Source of the DNA: Bacteroidota bacterium | GTDB taxonomy: Bacteria; Bacteroidota; Bacteroidia; Cytophagales; Cytophagaceae | Assembly (NCBI GenBank): GCA_023428135.1 | Contig: JAEYZG010000062.1 | Coordinates: forward strand, 1-64,000 | DNA: 64,000 nt | Direction: 5' to 3' | Shown here: positions 8,527-16,398 of the stretch, in pieces | Layout of the letters: each line of letters begins with the position of its first letter | How positions within the stretch are numbered: position 1 is the stretch's first letter | Position numbers and translations under genes: made by a program | The notes under the pieces: generated by a model | Database searches by the model: none | The model's input: only the letters and a program-made list of their open reading frames with translations | What the model was told of the DNA's origin: nothing

Positions 8527-10146
8527 TTAATTTATCAACCAAATTTCCTTAGCCCGATTAATTAAGGCAATGTGCCTTTCTTTAAGTTTTTCTATATTCC
8601 AATCATCTTCACAACATAATTCTTTTGTTAAATCAAAAGAAACCTTCTTACTCTTTTTATCATAGTATTCTTTTTTCTTATTGAAATCAAAATTCTGAGC
8701 TGCCAAATTTTTTTTCCCACTTAACAATGTCAAATTACCCAGTTTATGTACCCATAACTTATGTTCTGCATCATCAAATCTCTCCGTCCAATACTTAATT
8801 TCTTGAATTTTTTGCGGTAAAATATGCTCAATTGAAACTGTTCCGTAAAAAGTTTTTCTTACAGAACTATCTTGCATCTCAACCTCTAACCGATGAAGAA
8901 CGGCATAGGCATATGAAGTCCCATATAAATCGCCTTGTAAAAAACTGACAAACTCACTATTGTTTTCTGCTTCCCTTATTTTTTCTAGAATGCCCAATCC
9001 TTGAGTTCCTTTATTTAGCAAAGTAATTATATTGTAGTAAATTGTTGATCTTTGAGTTTTTCCTAATCGACGTATCCAATTCTGGTATGTTATCTTATCT
9101 AAATAATCTATAAAACATTCTATACTAATATCAAGTATTTGTTTATTTAAAAAACTTAACAGAGGGGGTATCCATTCATCATGGCTAACATTTTCAAGTG
9201 AGATAATTAATCTGGTTATTTTTTCACTATCAAATTTATTATTTACTATTTTATTATAATTTTTGGCTGATTTAACAAGATCTTCAATAAAAGCAATTGG
9301 GGTACCAGGATAAGATTCTATTATCGATTCATATTCTAGATGCAAAGATTGTCTTTGTTTTTCACCCTTTAATGATGTTCTATTATGACCCAAAAATATG
9401 TCCAACTTCGAAATAGTTATCAAATCTTCTAATTCATTCCATTTTTCATCAATTAAACTTTCTGTCACTTCATCTTCTGCCAATTCAAACAATTTATTCT
9501 TAATCAAATCTCCATTATTCAATGGTAATCCACGTGCGTTTAATACATTAAATAGCCTGTAAGCCGACTGAACACTTTCTGTCTTTACAAATACTACGTA
9601 GACATTCTCTAGTAAATAATTTGCATATAACTTCAACTCCTCTTGGGATTTCTCTTCTAAAAAATCTTCTATTGTCTTTAAATTATCTAAAATTCGTAAT
9701 TGAGTTTCTGTTAGCTCAGTAACATTCACTTCCTTTTTGTTAATCATTAAGACGGAATCACGAAAAAAAGGATGGTCCTGTTGCCTTAATACTAGTCTTG
9801 GATGCTCAGATGCACCTGTTAGAAGATTAATTGGAAGTATCCTTTTTTGAAGTTCACTTTTAGCAGGTTCATCTATTAAGTCTCTTAATTTGGAAAATAA
9901 TAAATTCAAAGTTGTTAGCCGTTGTTGACCATCAACTATGTCGAATTTTTTATCCTTCTCTTTTTCAATAGCAATAATAGATCCCATAAAATATTCTCTT
10001 TCTTTAGACACATAGGCATCATAAGTATCATCAAGTAACTGGTGAGTATGGTGATCTGTCCATGAATATGGCCTTTGATACTTTGGAATTTGATAGATTT
10101 TACTATCTGCAAAAATGGTTGTAAGCTTACATTCCTCTGCTTTCAT
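8527..10146 (-). CDS. GmrSD-like DUF262/DUF1524 protein (candidate type IV restriction or defence nuclease)
   Basis: A 539-residue single-chain protein. The N-terminal DUF262 (GmrS-like) domain shows YQRPYSW (23-29) and the nucleotide-site motif DGQQRLTT (72-79). The C-terminal DUF1524 (GmrD-like, HNH-type) domain shows SIEHILPQ (438-445) and, about 30 residues on, KLGNLTLLSGKKN. In characterised GmrSD/BrxU-type proteins the first domain binds or hydrolyses NTP and the second cuts modified DNA; activity here is inferred. The start ATG at 10146 fits the family (M..E...L..IF). No methyltransferase or other restriction subunit is adjacent, consistent with type IV enzymes, which need none. Repeats flank both sides: A1-B1-C1 to the left and A2-B2-B3-B4 to the right, as expected for a gene in a mobile or recombining islet. 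Confidence 0.8.
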   Translation of the reverse strand: MKAEECKLTTIFADSKIYQIPKYQRPYSWTDHHTHQLLDDTYDAYVSKEREYFMGSIIAIEKEKDKKFDIVDGQQRLTTLNLLFSKLRDLIDEPAKSELQKRILPINLLTGASEHPRLVLRQQDHPFFRDSVLMINKKEVNVTELTETQLRILDNLKTIEDFLEEKSQEELKLYANYLLENVYVVFVKTESVQSAYRLFNVLNARGLPLNNGDLIKNKLFELAEDEVTESLIDEKWNELEDLITISKLDIFLGHNRTSLKGEKQRQSLHLEYESIIESYPGTPIAFIEDLVKSAKNYNKIVNNKFDSEKITRLIISLENVSHDEWIPPLLSFLNKQILDISIECFIDYLDKITYQNWIRRLGKTQRSTIYYNIITLLNKGTQGLGILEKIREAENNSEFVSFLQGDLYGTSYAYAVLHRLEVEMQDSSVRKTFYGTVSIEHILPQKIQEIKYWTERFDDAEHKLWVHKLGNLTLLSGKKNLAAQNFDFNKKKEYYDKKSKKVSFDLTKELCCEDDWNIEKLKERHIALINRAKEIWLIN

Positions 10147-10293
10147 ATAACATTATTTAATATTAAAAATTTTCCTTCAACAAAATAGCCTTTAAAATTG
10201 AAACAAGATAATATATTAAAAGAAAAAAAATAGCAAATCTTATCGTTTCCGTCTTATAAAGACCTCCTCCTCTGATTGAAGTCTATTGTTTTC

Positions 10294-10378
10294 CTATCTG
10301 GTTGAAGTCTGTAGACTTCAACCCACAAATAAAAGCAAGTCTATTGACTTGCGGTTTCGAAGTAAGACAACTCACCTA
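10294..10378. repeat. family A interspersed repeat, copy A2
   Basis: Contains the GGTTGAAGTC-TGTA-GACTTCAACC palindrome and the AAGTC-TATT-GACTT palindrome, followed by AAGACAACTCACCTATC. A short degenerate piece (TCTGATTGAAGTCTATTG) sits just before it at about 10271. It precedes a second copy of the same 54-bp gene fragment that follows A1. Confidence 0.8.
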
Positions 10379-10380
10379 TC

Positions 10381-10434
10381 TCAACCTGCGTTGGTAAAGG
10401 CCGGAATCTTCAAGCGGACAAGTAAACTGATGCA
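10381..10434 (+). pseudogene. second 54-bp fragment homologous to the 4.8 kb gene
   Basis: Matches 5085-5138 of the gene at 4807 and the fragment at 7913-7966, and again lies between a family A repeat and a family B element. The A-fragment-B order is therefore duplicated as a block on either side of the GmrSD-like gene. Confidence 0.8.
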
Positions 10435-10438
10435 AAAG

Positions 10439-10627
10439 TTGTCTGAACTGGGATCCATGGGATGATGGGATAGACAGGATTATCTCTGATAAAAGTTCAT
10501 CTCTTACATACATCTCCCCTAAAATGGCCTCTTTCAAAAATCCTGTAATATATCAAGCAAAATTTATTTGGTACTCGAAGACAATCCTGTATATCTTAAA
10601 ATCCCCTAAAATTCCAGTTCAGACAAT
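10439..10627. repeat. family B element, copy B2
   Basis: A full-length copy (~189 bp) with ends TTGTCTGAACTGGGAT and ATTCCAGTTCAGACAA, the central TTATTTGGTACTCGAAG block and the GATAGACAGGATTATCT inner repeat. It is separated from B3 by a 24-bp spacer containing GAGATAGAAGGATTGT. Confidence 0.8.
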
Positions 10628-10651
10628 TTTAAGATGAGATAGAAGGATTGT

Positions 10652-10838
10652 TTGTCTGAACTGGAATCTTTGGGATGAGGGGATAGACAGGATTATCTCT
10701 GATAAAAGTTCATCTCTTACATACATCCTCCCTAAAATGTTCGCTTTCAAAAACCCTGTATATATCAAACAAAATTTATTTGGTACTCGAAGATAATCCT
10801 GGCTATCTATGAATCCCCTAAAATCCCAGTTCAGACAA
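10652..10838. repeat. family B element, copy B3
   Basis: A full-length copy (~187 bp), in direct tandem with B2 and the truncated B4, and in the same orientation. Its ends are TTGTCTGAACTGGAAT and ATCCCAGTTCAGACAA. The spacer to B4 again contains AGAGATAGAAGGATTGT. Confidence 0.8.
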
Positions 10839-10867
10839 TTTTAAGAAGAGATAGAAGGATTGTTTAT

Positions 10868-10933
10868 TTGTCTGAACTGGGATCCATGGGATGATGGGAT
10901 AGACAGGATTATCTCTGATAAAAGTTCATCTCA
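10868..10933. repeat. partial family B element (left end), copy B4
   Basis: Left-end sequence TTGTCTGAACTGGGATCCAT through GATAGACAGGATTATCTCTG, breaking off near 10933 just before the small membrane-protein gene that ends at 10976. Its truncation mirrors B1b at 8158-8231. Confidence 0.75.
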
Positions 10934-10975
10934 ATCCCTTGGCTGTGCATTTTTATGGCATGCCCAATCAGATCA

Positions 10976-11224
10976 TCAATTATTGTTTTTTTGTTTAGCC
11001 CAACGTATTCCGATAATCCAAAGTCTTATAGTTATGAATATAAAAAAAATTTCAAAAAGTAAAGTTCCAATTGCATACCCAATATGATAATTGTCCAAAT
11101 GGTCTGTAAATATTCTAAAAAAGCCATAAACCGCTTCAAGTGGAGAGGGACCTGCTAGAATTGATAGGGTAAAAATGAATGCAATTGCTATAAAAATAAA
11201 TCCGAATATTCTTTTAGTTCTCAT
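10976..11224 (-). CDS. small membrane protein with two predicted transmembrane helices
   Basis: An 82-residue protein. A basic start (MRTKR) leads into a hydrophobic helix (IFGFIFIAIAFIFTLSILAG), a short loop with FFRIFTDHLDNYHIG, and a second hydrophobic segment (TLLFEIFFIFITIRLWIIGI) before the basic tail RWAKQKNNN. The arrangement predicts both termini in the cytoplasm. No family is recognised. The gene stands alone between repeat copies B4 and A3. The coding sense is supported by the clean positive-inside topology. Confidence 0.65.
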   Translation of the reverse strand: MRTKRIFGFIFIAIAFIFTLSILAGPSPLEAVYGFFRIFTDHLDNYHIGYAIGTLLFEIFFIFITIRLWIIGIRWAKQKNNN

Positions 11225-11296
11225 GCCTCTGTCTTTTCTGTTTGCTAAAGTGTTCGAATAGCAAAGATACCAAAATATTTATACTCAGCTATCCCA

Positions 11297-11520
11297 CTAC
11301 TATCTACTCAGAAGGCTCCTACCTCTCTGGTTGAAGTCTGTTGACTTCAATCCACCAATAAGAGCAAGTCTATTGACTTGCAGCTTGAAATAAAGACAAT
11401 TCAGCTATCCCTCGACTATCTACTCAGAAGGCTGGAGAGGTTTTGTAAATCGTGCAATTGATATTAAAGGGATTTATAAATACAGTTAAGAAACATAATG
11501 ACAATGCATATTCTTTTATT
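11297..11520. repeat. family A repeat copy A3, flanked by ~27-bp direct repeats, with a long tail
   Basis: A3 proper is about 11322-11400 (GGTTGAAGTCTGTTGACTTC, then AAGTC-TATT-GACTT). Direct repeats containing CTATCTACTCAGAAGGCT flank it at about 11297-11317 and 11408-11434. The right flank continues into a tail with TTTATAAATACAGTTAAGAA that is shared with copy A4. The rest of the gap to 11719 shows no gene. Confidence 0.75.
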
Positions 11521-11719
11521 TGGGTAAAGATATAATTATCAGTGTAATGTGTAGGAGATGAATGTATTAATAACTCTCTTAGAATAGCCCCTATTTTGAT
11601 GCAATGAGTGCTCTATAGTCAATACTAACAAAAGTGCATAAATTAAAACTGTAGCAATAGAATTGCTTCTTGAACGATAAATCAATACTTTTATAAGGTA
11701 ATATTATTAATATTTTTAA

Positions 11720-12979
11720 ATGAGCAATTATAAAATAAATTATGACAATTTGATCGCGTTCAGCTTTTTATATAAGTATCACATAGTACTATTTTTGGGC
11801 TGTTGGTTACACACACTTTTAACTGTCGCTCAACCAAAGATAAAAGAGATCCAATGTTTCTGGACCTATCACAATAATGGAAATTTTCGTCACGCGGATG
11901 GTTATGTGATTAAACAAAGACCCTATTCGACAATACAATTTACAAGATGGGGAGATACTCTTTTGTATCAGGTATATAATGATGAACAACCGGAAGTAAG
12001 AGTGAAGAAGAGGTTTGATGCGAATACCAAACTAATCGAAGAATATAGGTATTTAAAGGGAAAGTCATCTAAGCTTACTATAGAATATTTTCCGAATGGT
12101 ACGATCAGTAAAAAAGTTTCTGAATTTGGTTCTTATACCAACACAGTCAGTCTGACCGAAACATTTCATAAAAATGAAAATCGCAAAGAGGTCATTGAAT
12201 TGGAGAAGAAAAAGAATGAAACGAAATTTTCTCTTTTGAAGAAGATACTATATAACGAAAGTGGGAAGCTGGTGTATAAAGACAGTCTTCATTCTTTTAT
12301 AACTGCCTTGAAACCAGATGGCCAATATGAACATATACGGATATGTGATACAAATACTGTTAAATATAACGGCAAAACGATCAGGTTTTATAGAAAACTT
12401 TACCTTAATCAAGATAGTATTTTATTTAAATCGGTTGAATTCAGGGGATCTGATTCGCTTGTATGTGGGTACAATATAAAAGGAGATTCATTGGTTCAGG
12501 AATACATATCTGATTCTTATTATAAAGGTGCTAAAGAATTTACTGCTATAAAAGATTATTATTATGGGCTTGATATTATGCGTGAATTGATTGAAGATAT
12601 TTATGATGTGGAGAATAACTTTAGTCTTGGTCAGCATTATGTATGTGATGGCTTTGGTAGGCCTGTTGAGTTTATATTTGCCTCTAATCGGTTTGTATTT
12701 ACTCCTAACTCAATAACGCTTTCTGATAATACTACGAAGATTTATCCCATTCGAAAAATAGAATATGACCATTACGGTAATAGAATAAAGGAAGTTTTTT
12801 ATCATCCACAGCATTATAAGGATGACGAAGAGACGCTATATGCCAGGAAAGGAGAAGTGGTCAGACTGTTTGAATATACATACAACCTGAAAGGAGAGAT
12901 TAAATCTGAAAAAATATCCGGATGTATTGTTAAGCGAGTTCCGTTTAATGATCGATATCCTAATTTTACTAACTCCTAA
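11720..12979 (+). CDS. secreted YD-repeat-like protein, N-terminal part of a gene cut by an in-frame stop
   Basis: A 419-residue frame whose N-terminus has a hydrophobic export-type segment (YHIVLFLGCWLHTLLTVAQ) around residues 20-38. The rest is a series of short strands of the type YFPNGTISKKV, YVCDGFGRPVEF and YDHYGNRIKEVFYH, which resemble degenerate RHS/YD or MORN-like repeats of secreted Bacteroidota proteins. It ends with ...NFTNS and TAA at 12977-12979. The next 7 codons are open and lead in the same frame into the following frame (13001-13888) with the same repeat style, so the two are most simply one gene of about 722 codons carrying a premature stop. Function is unknown. Confidence 0.65.
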   Translation: MSNYKINYDNLIAFSFLYKYHIVLFLGCWLHTLLTVAQPKIKEIQCFWTYHNNGNFRHADGYVIKQRPYSTIQFTRWGDTLLYQVYNDEQPEVRVKKRFDANTKLIEEYRYLKGKSSKLTIEYFPNGTISKKVSEFGSYTNTVSLTETFHKNENRKEVIELEKKKNETKFSLLKKILYNESGKLVYKDSLHSFITALKPDGQYEHIRICDTNTVKYNGKTIRFYRKLYLNQDSILFKSVEFRGSDSLVCGYNIKGDSLVQEYISDSYYKGAKEFTAIKDYYYGLDIMRELIEDIYDVENNFSLGQHYVCDGFGRPVEFIFASNRFVFTPNSITLSDNTTKIYPIRKIEYDHYGNRIKEVFYHPQHYKDDEETLYARKGEVVRLFEYTYNLKGEIKSEKISGCIVKRVPFNDRYPNFTNS

Positions 12980-13000
12980 GAAATTATCCATACAGATATA

Positions 13001-13888
13001 GTGCTGATAAGAAAGACTGTATATGATTATAATAAAAAGAGTACAATAGTGGGATATTATAATTTTGATAAAGATTCTCTTTCTTATGAGCAGTATGATG
13101 AAAGTTATACCCATGGTAAATTTGTTATGCAGGAGGATATTATATTTCAATTGAAGCATCCTATCTATTTTATTCATACAGGGAAAACGTTAACACAGCA
13201 TCTTGCTATAGAATCAATAGGGTTTGAAGAATGGTTAAATTATTATTATGATTCCAATGATAGTTTGATCAGATTGACAATAAGCCACAGAGGGGATTTC
13301 TCTCATGCAATCTTTAAACCAGGTTTCAGGCAACACTACAATGAACAAACAAAATTAAAGTGTATTCCTTGTGACAAAGTTAACTTTTCAATACAAAACA
13401 CAATTTCTAGGGATGGTGTAAATGTTCAAGTGGGAGCTTTTGATTGGGAATATAAAGATGGAAAAGTGGTATGCTCAGACAACAATGCTCCTGATCCTAT
13501 GAAGAATTATGCGGAATGGAAAATAAAGAGATATCATGATAAGGATGATATGTCAATTGTAGAAAAAATCATACTAGATAAGGCTAAAATTAATAGAACG
13601 ATTGATAAGTTTATTTATGATCCCATGGGTGGAGAGATTTTAGTTTTAAGTATTGCAATGAATGGTGATACAACAATAGCTTCCGAAATTGACTATAATA
13701 AAAATAAAAAGCTATTAAAACTTACAAAACACTCTTATTCTTACCCTGGGAAAAGGAAGCAATTGCATAGTACGGAGGTTAGGGTGTATAAATATGATGC
13801 AATGGGTAATTTAACAGCATATGATCAGTTTTACCAAAATAGCCTGATTAATGAATACCGCTGGAAGTATCATTTTTATGATGAATAA
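13001..13888 (+). pseudogene. C-terminal part of the interrupted YD-repeat-like gene
   Basis: A 295-residue frame whose only possible starts are a GTG at 13001 or later codons. It has no signal peptide of its own and lies in exactly the frame of the preceding gene (start-to-start distance 1281, a multiple of three) with only the TAA at 12977 between. Repeats such as YDYNKKSTIVGYYN, FIYDPMGGEILVLS and YKYDAMGNLTAYDQF match the upstream half in style. It may be untranslated, translated by internal initiation, or joined by read-through. Function is unknown. Confidence 0.65.
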
Positions 13889-13969
13889 AATATACGAGGA
13901 TCATAGGGGATTGTGTTTGTAGCCCAAAGTATTTTAATAATGATGGTATCGCGATGCAATCGCTAATTC

Positions 13970-14172
13970 CCTCTCTGGTTGAAGTCTGTTGACTTCAACC
14001 CACCAATATGAGCAAGTCTATTTGACTTTCGACTTCAAAGGGCAGACAATTCTTCTACACCATGACTATATACTCAGAAGGCTGGCTCGCTTTTGTAAAG
14101 CGAGCAAATCATCTTAAAGGAATTTATTAATACAGTAAAAAAACATATTGATATTGCACATTCTCTTTTGTA
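13970..14172. repeat. family A repeat copy A4 with the same long tail as A3
   Basis: GGTTGAAGTCTGTTGACTTC and a degenerate second palindrome (one extra T in CTATTTGACTTT), followed by TATATACTCAGAAGGCTGG and an AATTTATTAATACAGT tail matching 11410-11520. A3 and A4 therefore share about 200 bp and bracket the interrupted gene on both sides. Just before it, GGTATCGCGATGCAATCGC (about 13945) is a small imperfect palindrome. Confidence 0.75.
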
Positions 14173-14205
14173 ATGGAGAGCATGAGAGAAGATTTCAAAT
14201 CCCCA

Positions 14206-14877
14206 TCACAATTTTGCCCCACCTCCTATTTGCTTATGAACCCAGGATATAGTTGAATCAGTAAGTATCGGCATGAGATCTTTTTTTCCTGCCTTGAATG
14301 CATGATTCGCTCCTTCAATTGTTATGAGGGTTGCTAACTTAAGGGAAGCGCACACGTTCTCTATCAGGTCAATGGAGGCTAAGGTATCTTTGGTGCCCTG
14401 CAAAAAAAGCATTGGTACAACTACATTCTTTAAATGTTCTGCTCTTTCTACAGAAGGTTTTCCAGCCTGATGAAGCGGAAATCCGAAAAAGATAATTCCT
14501 TTTACATCAGCTGTCGGCTGCGTTGCTAGATATTGAGAACTCATTCTTCCTCCAAAAGATTTGCCCGATACAAACAACGGAAGAGAAGGGAAAAGTTCAT
14601 GGGCCTTTTTAATCGCTGCTTCAATCGTTTTGTGAGCTACAGCAGGAGAATCAGGTCTTCTTTTTTGATTTTCCATAAATGGAAAATTGAATCGAAGTAT
14701 CGCAATGTTTTTTTCCGCAAGTGATTTTGAAATCGACACCATGAATTCATGATTCATTCCCGCCCCTGCTCCATGCGCCAGTGTTATTACACAGATTGGA
14801 TGATCAGGAGTAATCAACTCAGCAGAAACTTTTCCAATTTCTGGCGAAACAGCCAATGATAGCGATCGAGTTTTCAT
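14206..14877 (-). CDS. alpha/beta hydrolase of the KANL3/Tex30-like family
   Basis: A 223-residue cytoplasmic alpha/beta hydrolase. Visible elements in order: the oxyanion-type loop AHGAGAGMNHEFM (34-46), FNFPFMENQKRRPDSP (63-78), nucleophile Ser107 in SGKSFGGRMSS, acid Asp164 in LQGTKDTLA and His192 in GANHAFK. Length and motifs match the bacterial KANL3/Tex30-like (dienelactone-hydrolase-related) family. The natural substrate is unknown; esterase or peptidase-type activity is only inferred. The start ATG at 14877 is preferred because the first strand follows directly. It stands alone between repeat A4 and repeat C2. Confidence 0.8.
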   Translation of the reverse strand: MKTRSLSLAVSPEIGKVSAELITPDHPICVITLAHGAGAGMNHEFMVSISKSLAEKNIAILRFNFPFMENQKRRPDSPAVAHKTIEAAIKKAHELFPSLPLFVSGKSFGGRMSSQYLATQPTADVKGIIFFGFPLHQAGKPSVERAEHLKNVVVPMLFLQGTKDTLASIDLIENVCASLKLATLITIEGANHAFKAGKKDLMPILTDSTISWVHKQIGGGAKL

Positions 14878-14910
14878 ATTTAAAGGGATAATTGTGCAAG
14901 GTAAAGATAA

Positions 14911-15180
14911 TTTATCACAGATTACAATGACTATTCTGGATAAGCTGTGATAGAAAGATTTTGGCTAGGACATACATTGTCTTCAACTTAGCAGAATCTA
15001 TCCTTTGTCATTCTGAGCCTGCGAAGAATCTGATAGTTACAAAAAAATTTACCATTCAAAACACCATTCTACCAGATAGGTCAATCTTCATTCCTTTTGC
15101 AAGCTCAGATGTTTCGCAAGCTCAACATGACCAAGCAAGGATTCTTTATGTTGACCATGGTGCAGACACTGGCCGGGGAA
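14911..15180. repeat. mosaic of family C (C2) and a 'CATTCTGAGCCTGCGAAGAA'-type repeat
   Basis: 14911-14970 matches family C (TTATCACAGATTACA, then GTGATAGAAAGATT). 15008-15037 carries CATTCTGAGCCTGCGAAGAA, related to sequence near 21331. 15158-15178 repeats the GGTGCAGACACTGGCCGGGG block of C1. A 76-codon open frame here has no protein-like features and was not called. Confidence 0.5.
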
Positions 15181-15234
15181 AAACTTCCTAAAAGCACAGA
15201 ATGCAAATCAGTCCGATATTAATTAAAGTTATCT

Positions 15235-15894
15235 CTATTTATCAAAAACCTCTACTCCCTCAATCTCAGATTTCCATTGTAAGCCGGCTTCAATTTGATT
15301 AAGGAGTTGTCTTGCTTGTGTCAAAGGATGATCAGGGAAGTCGTTGTCGTAAACAATCTGTTCCGCCTTGTTCATCAGGATTCGGCTTTTGAAATTTTTG
15401 TCATAAGGATCGGTAAACCAATTTGAATATCCACTTTCATCTATAGAAATAACATTCTCTAATAGAAGTTTTTCTGCAATGACTGCCTCTCTCAAACCTG
15501 TGATGCCCATTTCTACTGCTTGTATCTTAAATACAAAACTGCAGTTTTTAAATGGAAGCGTTAATGATGCGATATAACCCATTCCTGAAGGTTCTTGTGG
15601 AAGTTTAAAAATTGTTTTTACGAAAGACAATTTGTCTTTTGTAGAAAATTCAACTTCAATAAGACCTCCGTTTACATTACTTATTAATTGTCTGTAGAAA
15701 TTTCTAAGGACCTCAATATCCTTCATTGTAGGAATGTCTGGCGGTAACTCAAAAAAGTTGAGGCTAATGATTACATTCTCTTCAGGGTTTATCCATTGAA
15801 TGACGGATTTATCTTCTCTGATTTTTTCCCACCCAAAATCAGGAATTGAAACTGAATTAATACTTATTCTTTTTCTTTTAAATAATGAAAACAT
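15235..15894 (-). CDS. conserved hypothetical cytoplasmic protein
   Basis: About 219 residues from the ATG at 15894, chosen because the protein then opens MFSLFKRKRISINSVSIPDF, a typical compact start; an upstream frame to 15960 adds 22 residues without support. The sequence is soluble and alpha/beta in character, with ENVIISLNFFELPPDIPT, LRNFYRQLI, the stretch TIFKLPQEPSGMGYIASLTL, and a C-terminal part with WFTDPYDKNF and DFPDHPLTQARQLL. I recall similar proteins as conserved hypotheticals in several bacterial phyla, without a known function. It stands alone between repeat mosaics. Confidence 0.75.
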   Translation of the reverse strand: MFSLFKRKRISINSVSIPDFGWEKIREDKSVIQWINPEENVIISLNFFELPPDIPTMKDIEVLRNFYRQLISNVNGGLIEVEFSTKDKLSFVKTIFKLPQEPSGMGYIASLTLPFKNCSFVFKIQAVEMGITGLREAVIAEKLLLENVISIDESGYSNWFTDPYDKNFKSRILMNKAEQIVYDNDFPDHPLTQARQLLNQIEAGLQWKSEIEGVEVFDK

Positions 15895-16054
15895 ATTATC
15901 AAATATAGCTTTTGTAAATGACTGCTCCCCCTGACCTTTTGGATATAGACGAGCAATCACACAACAAAGTTAAAAATTATTTGCACCTTTCCTCAGTCTT
16001 TCCGACAGGCCAGTCCTCTGGATAAAGTCGTTTATTTGAAGGTGATAAAAAATA

Positions 16055-16137
16055 TTCTTTTATCACAGATTACAGAAAATATTTTGGTTAAGCAGTAATA
16101 GAAAGATTCCGTCTGGTGGAGACACCAGACGGGGAGA
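16055..16137. repeat. family C repeat, copy C3, with a perfect hairpin
   Basis: Shares TTCTTTTATCACAGATTACA and GTAATAGAAAGATTCC with copies C1 and C2. It ends in a perfect 10-bp-arm hairpin, CCGTCTGGTG-GAGA-CACCAGACGG-type, at 16109-16132. Confidence 0.65.
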
Positions 16138-16152
16138 TGGATAGTCTAATAC

Positions 16153-16215
16153 ATGGTCAGTACTCGCTCACTTTTATCTCTTGCTGTTGCTCAAACTAAT
16201 GCTCCTTCCCTATTA
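16153..16215. repeat. family E repeat, left flank of the DUF4157 gene
   Basis: Contains CATGGTCAGTACTCG, then TCTTGCTGTTGCTC and GCTCCTTCCCTAT. A related block lies at 18050-18112 on the far side of the gene (CATGACCAGTACTGG ... CTCTTGCTGTTGCTCC ... CTTGCTCCTTATC), in the same orientation. Confidence 0.6.
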
Positions 16216-16398
16216 TGCTATACCTAAAATTAATGATTCCGGAATGGCTGTTCGTTTACTAATAAACTTTTTGTAAAAAAATATATTGGGCAACTGTTTG
16301 ACAGTCGAATGTGTGGCGGTATATTGAATGTCAATAATCAGTATGTACCTGCCTCAGCCATTTTCAAGACCTGTCAGGTAGTCAAAATAATATTTTCC

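Noticed and set aside
10860..11087. A 75-codon open frame on the + strand
   Set aside because: It runs from repeat B4 antisense into the small membrane-protein gene and has no support of its own.
14961..15191. A 76-codon open frame on the + strand
   Set aside because: It lies wholly in family C and other intergenic repeat sequence and has no protein-like pattern.
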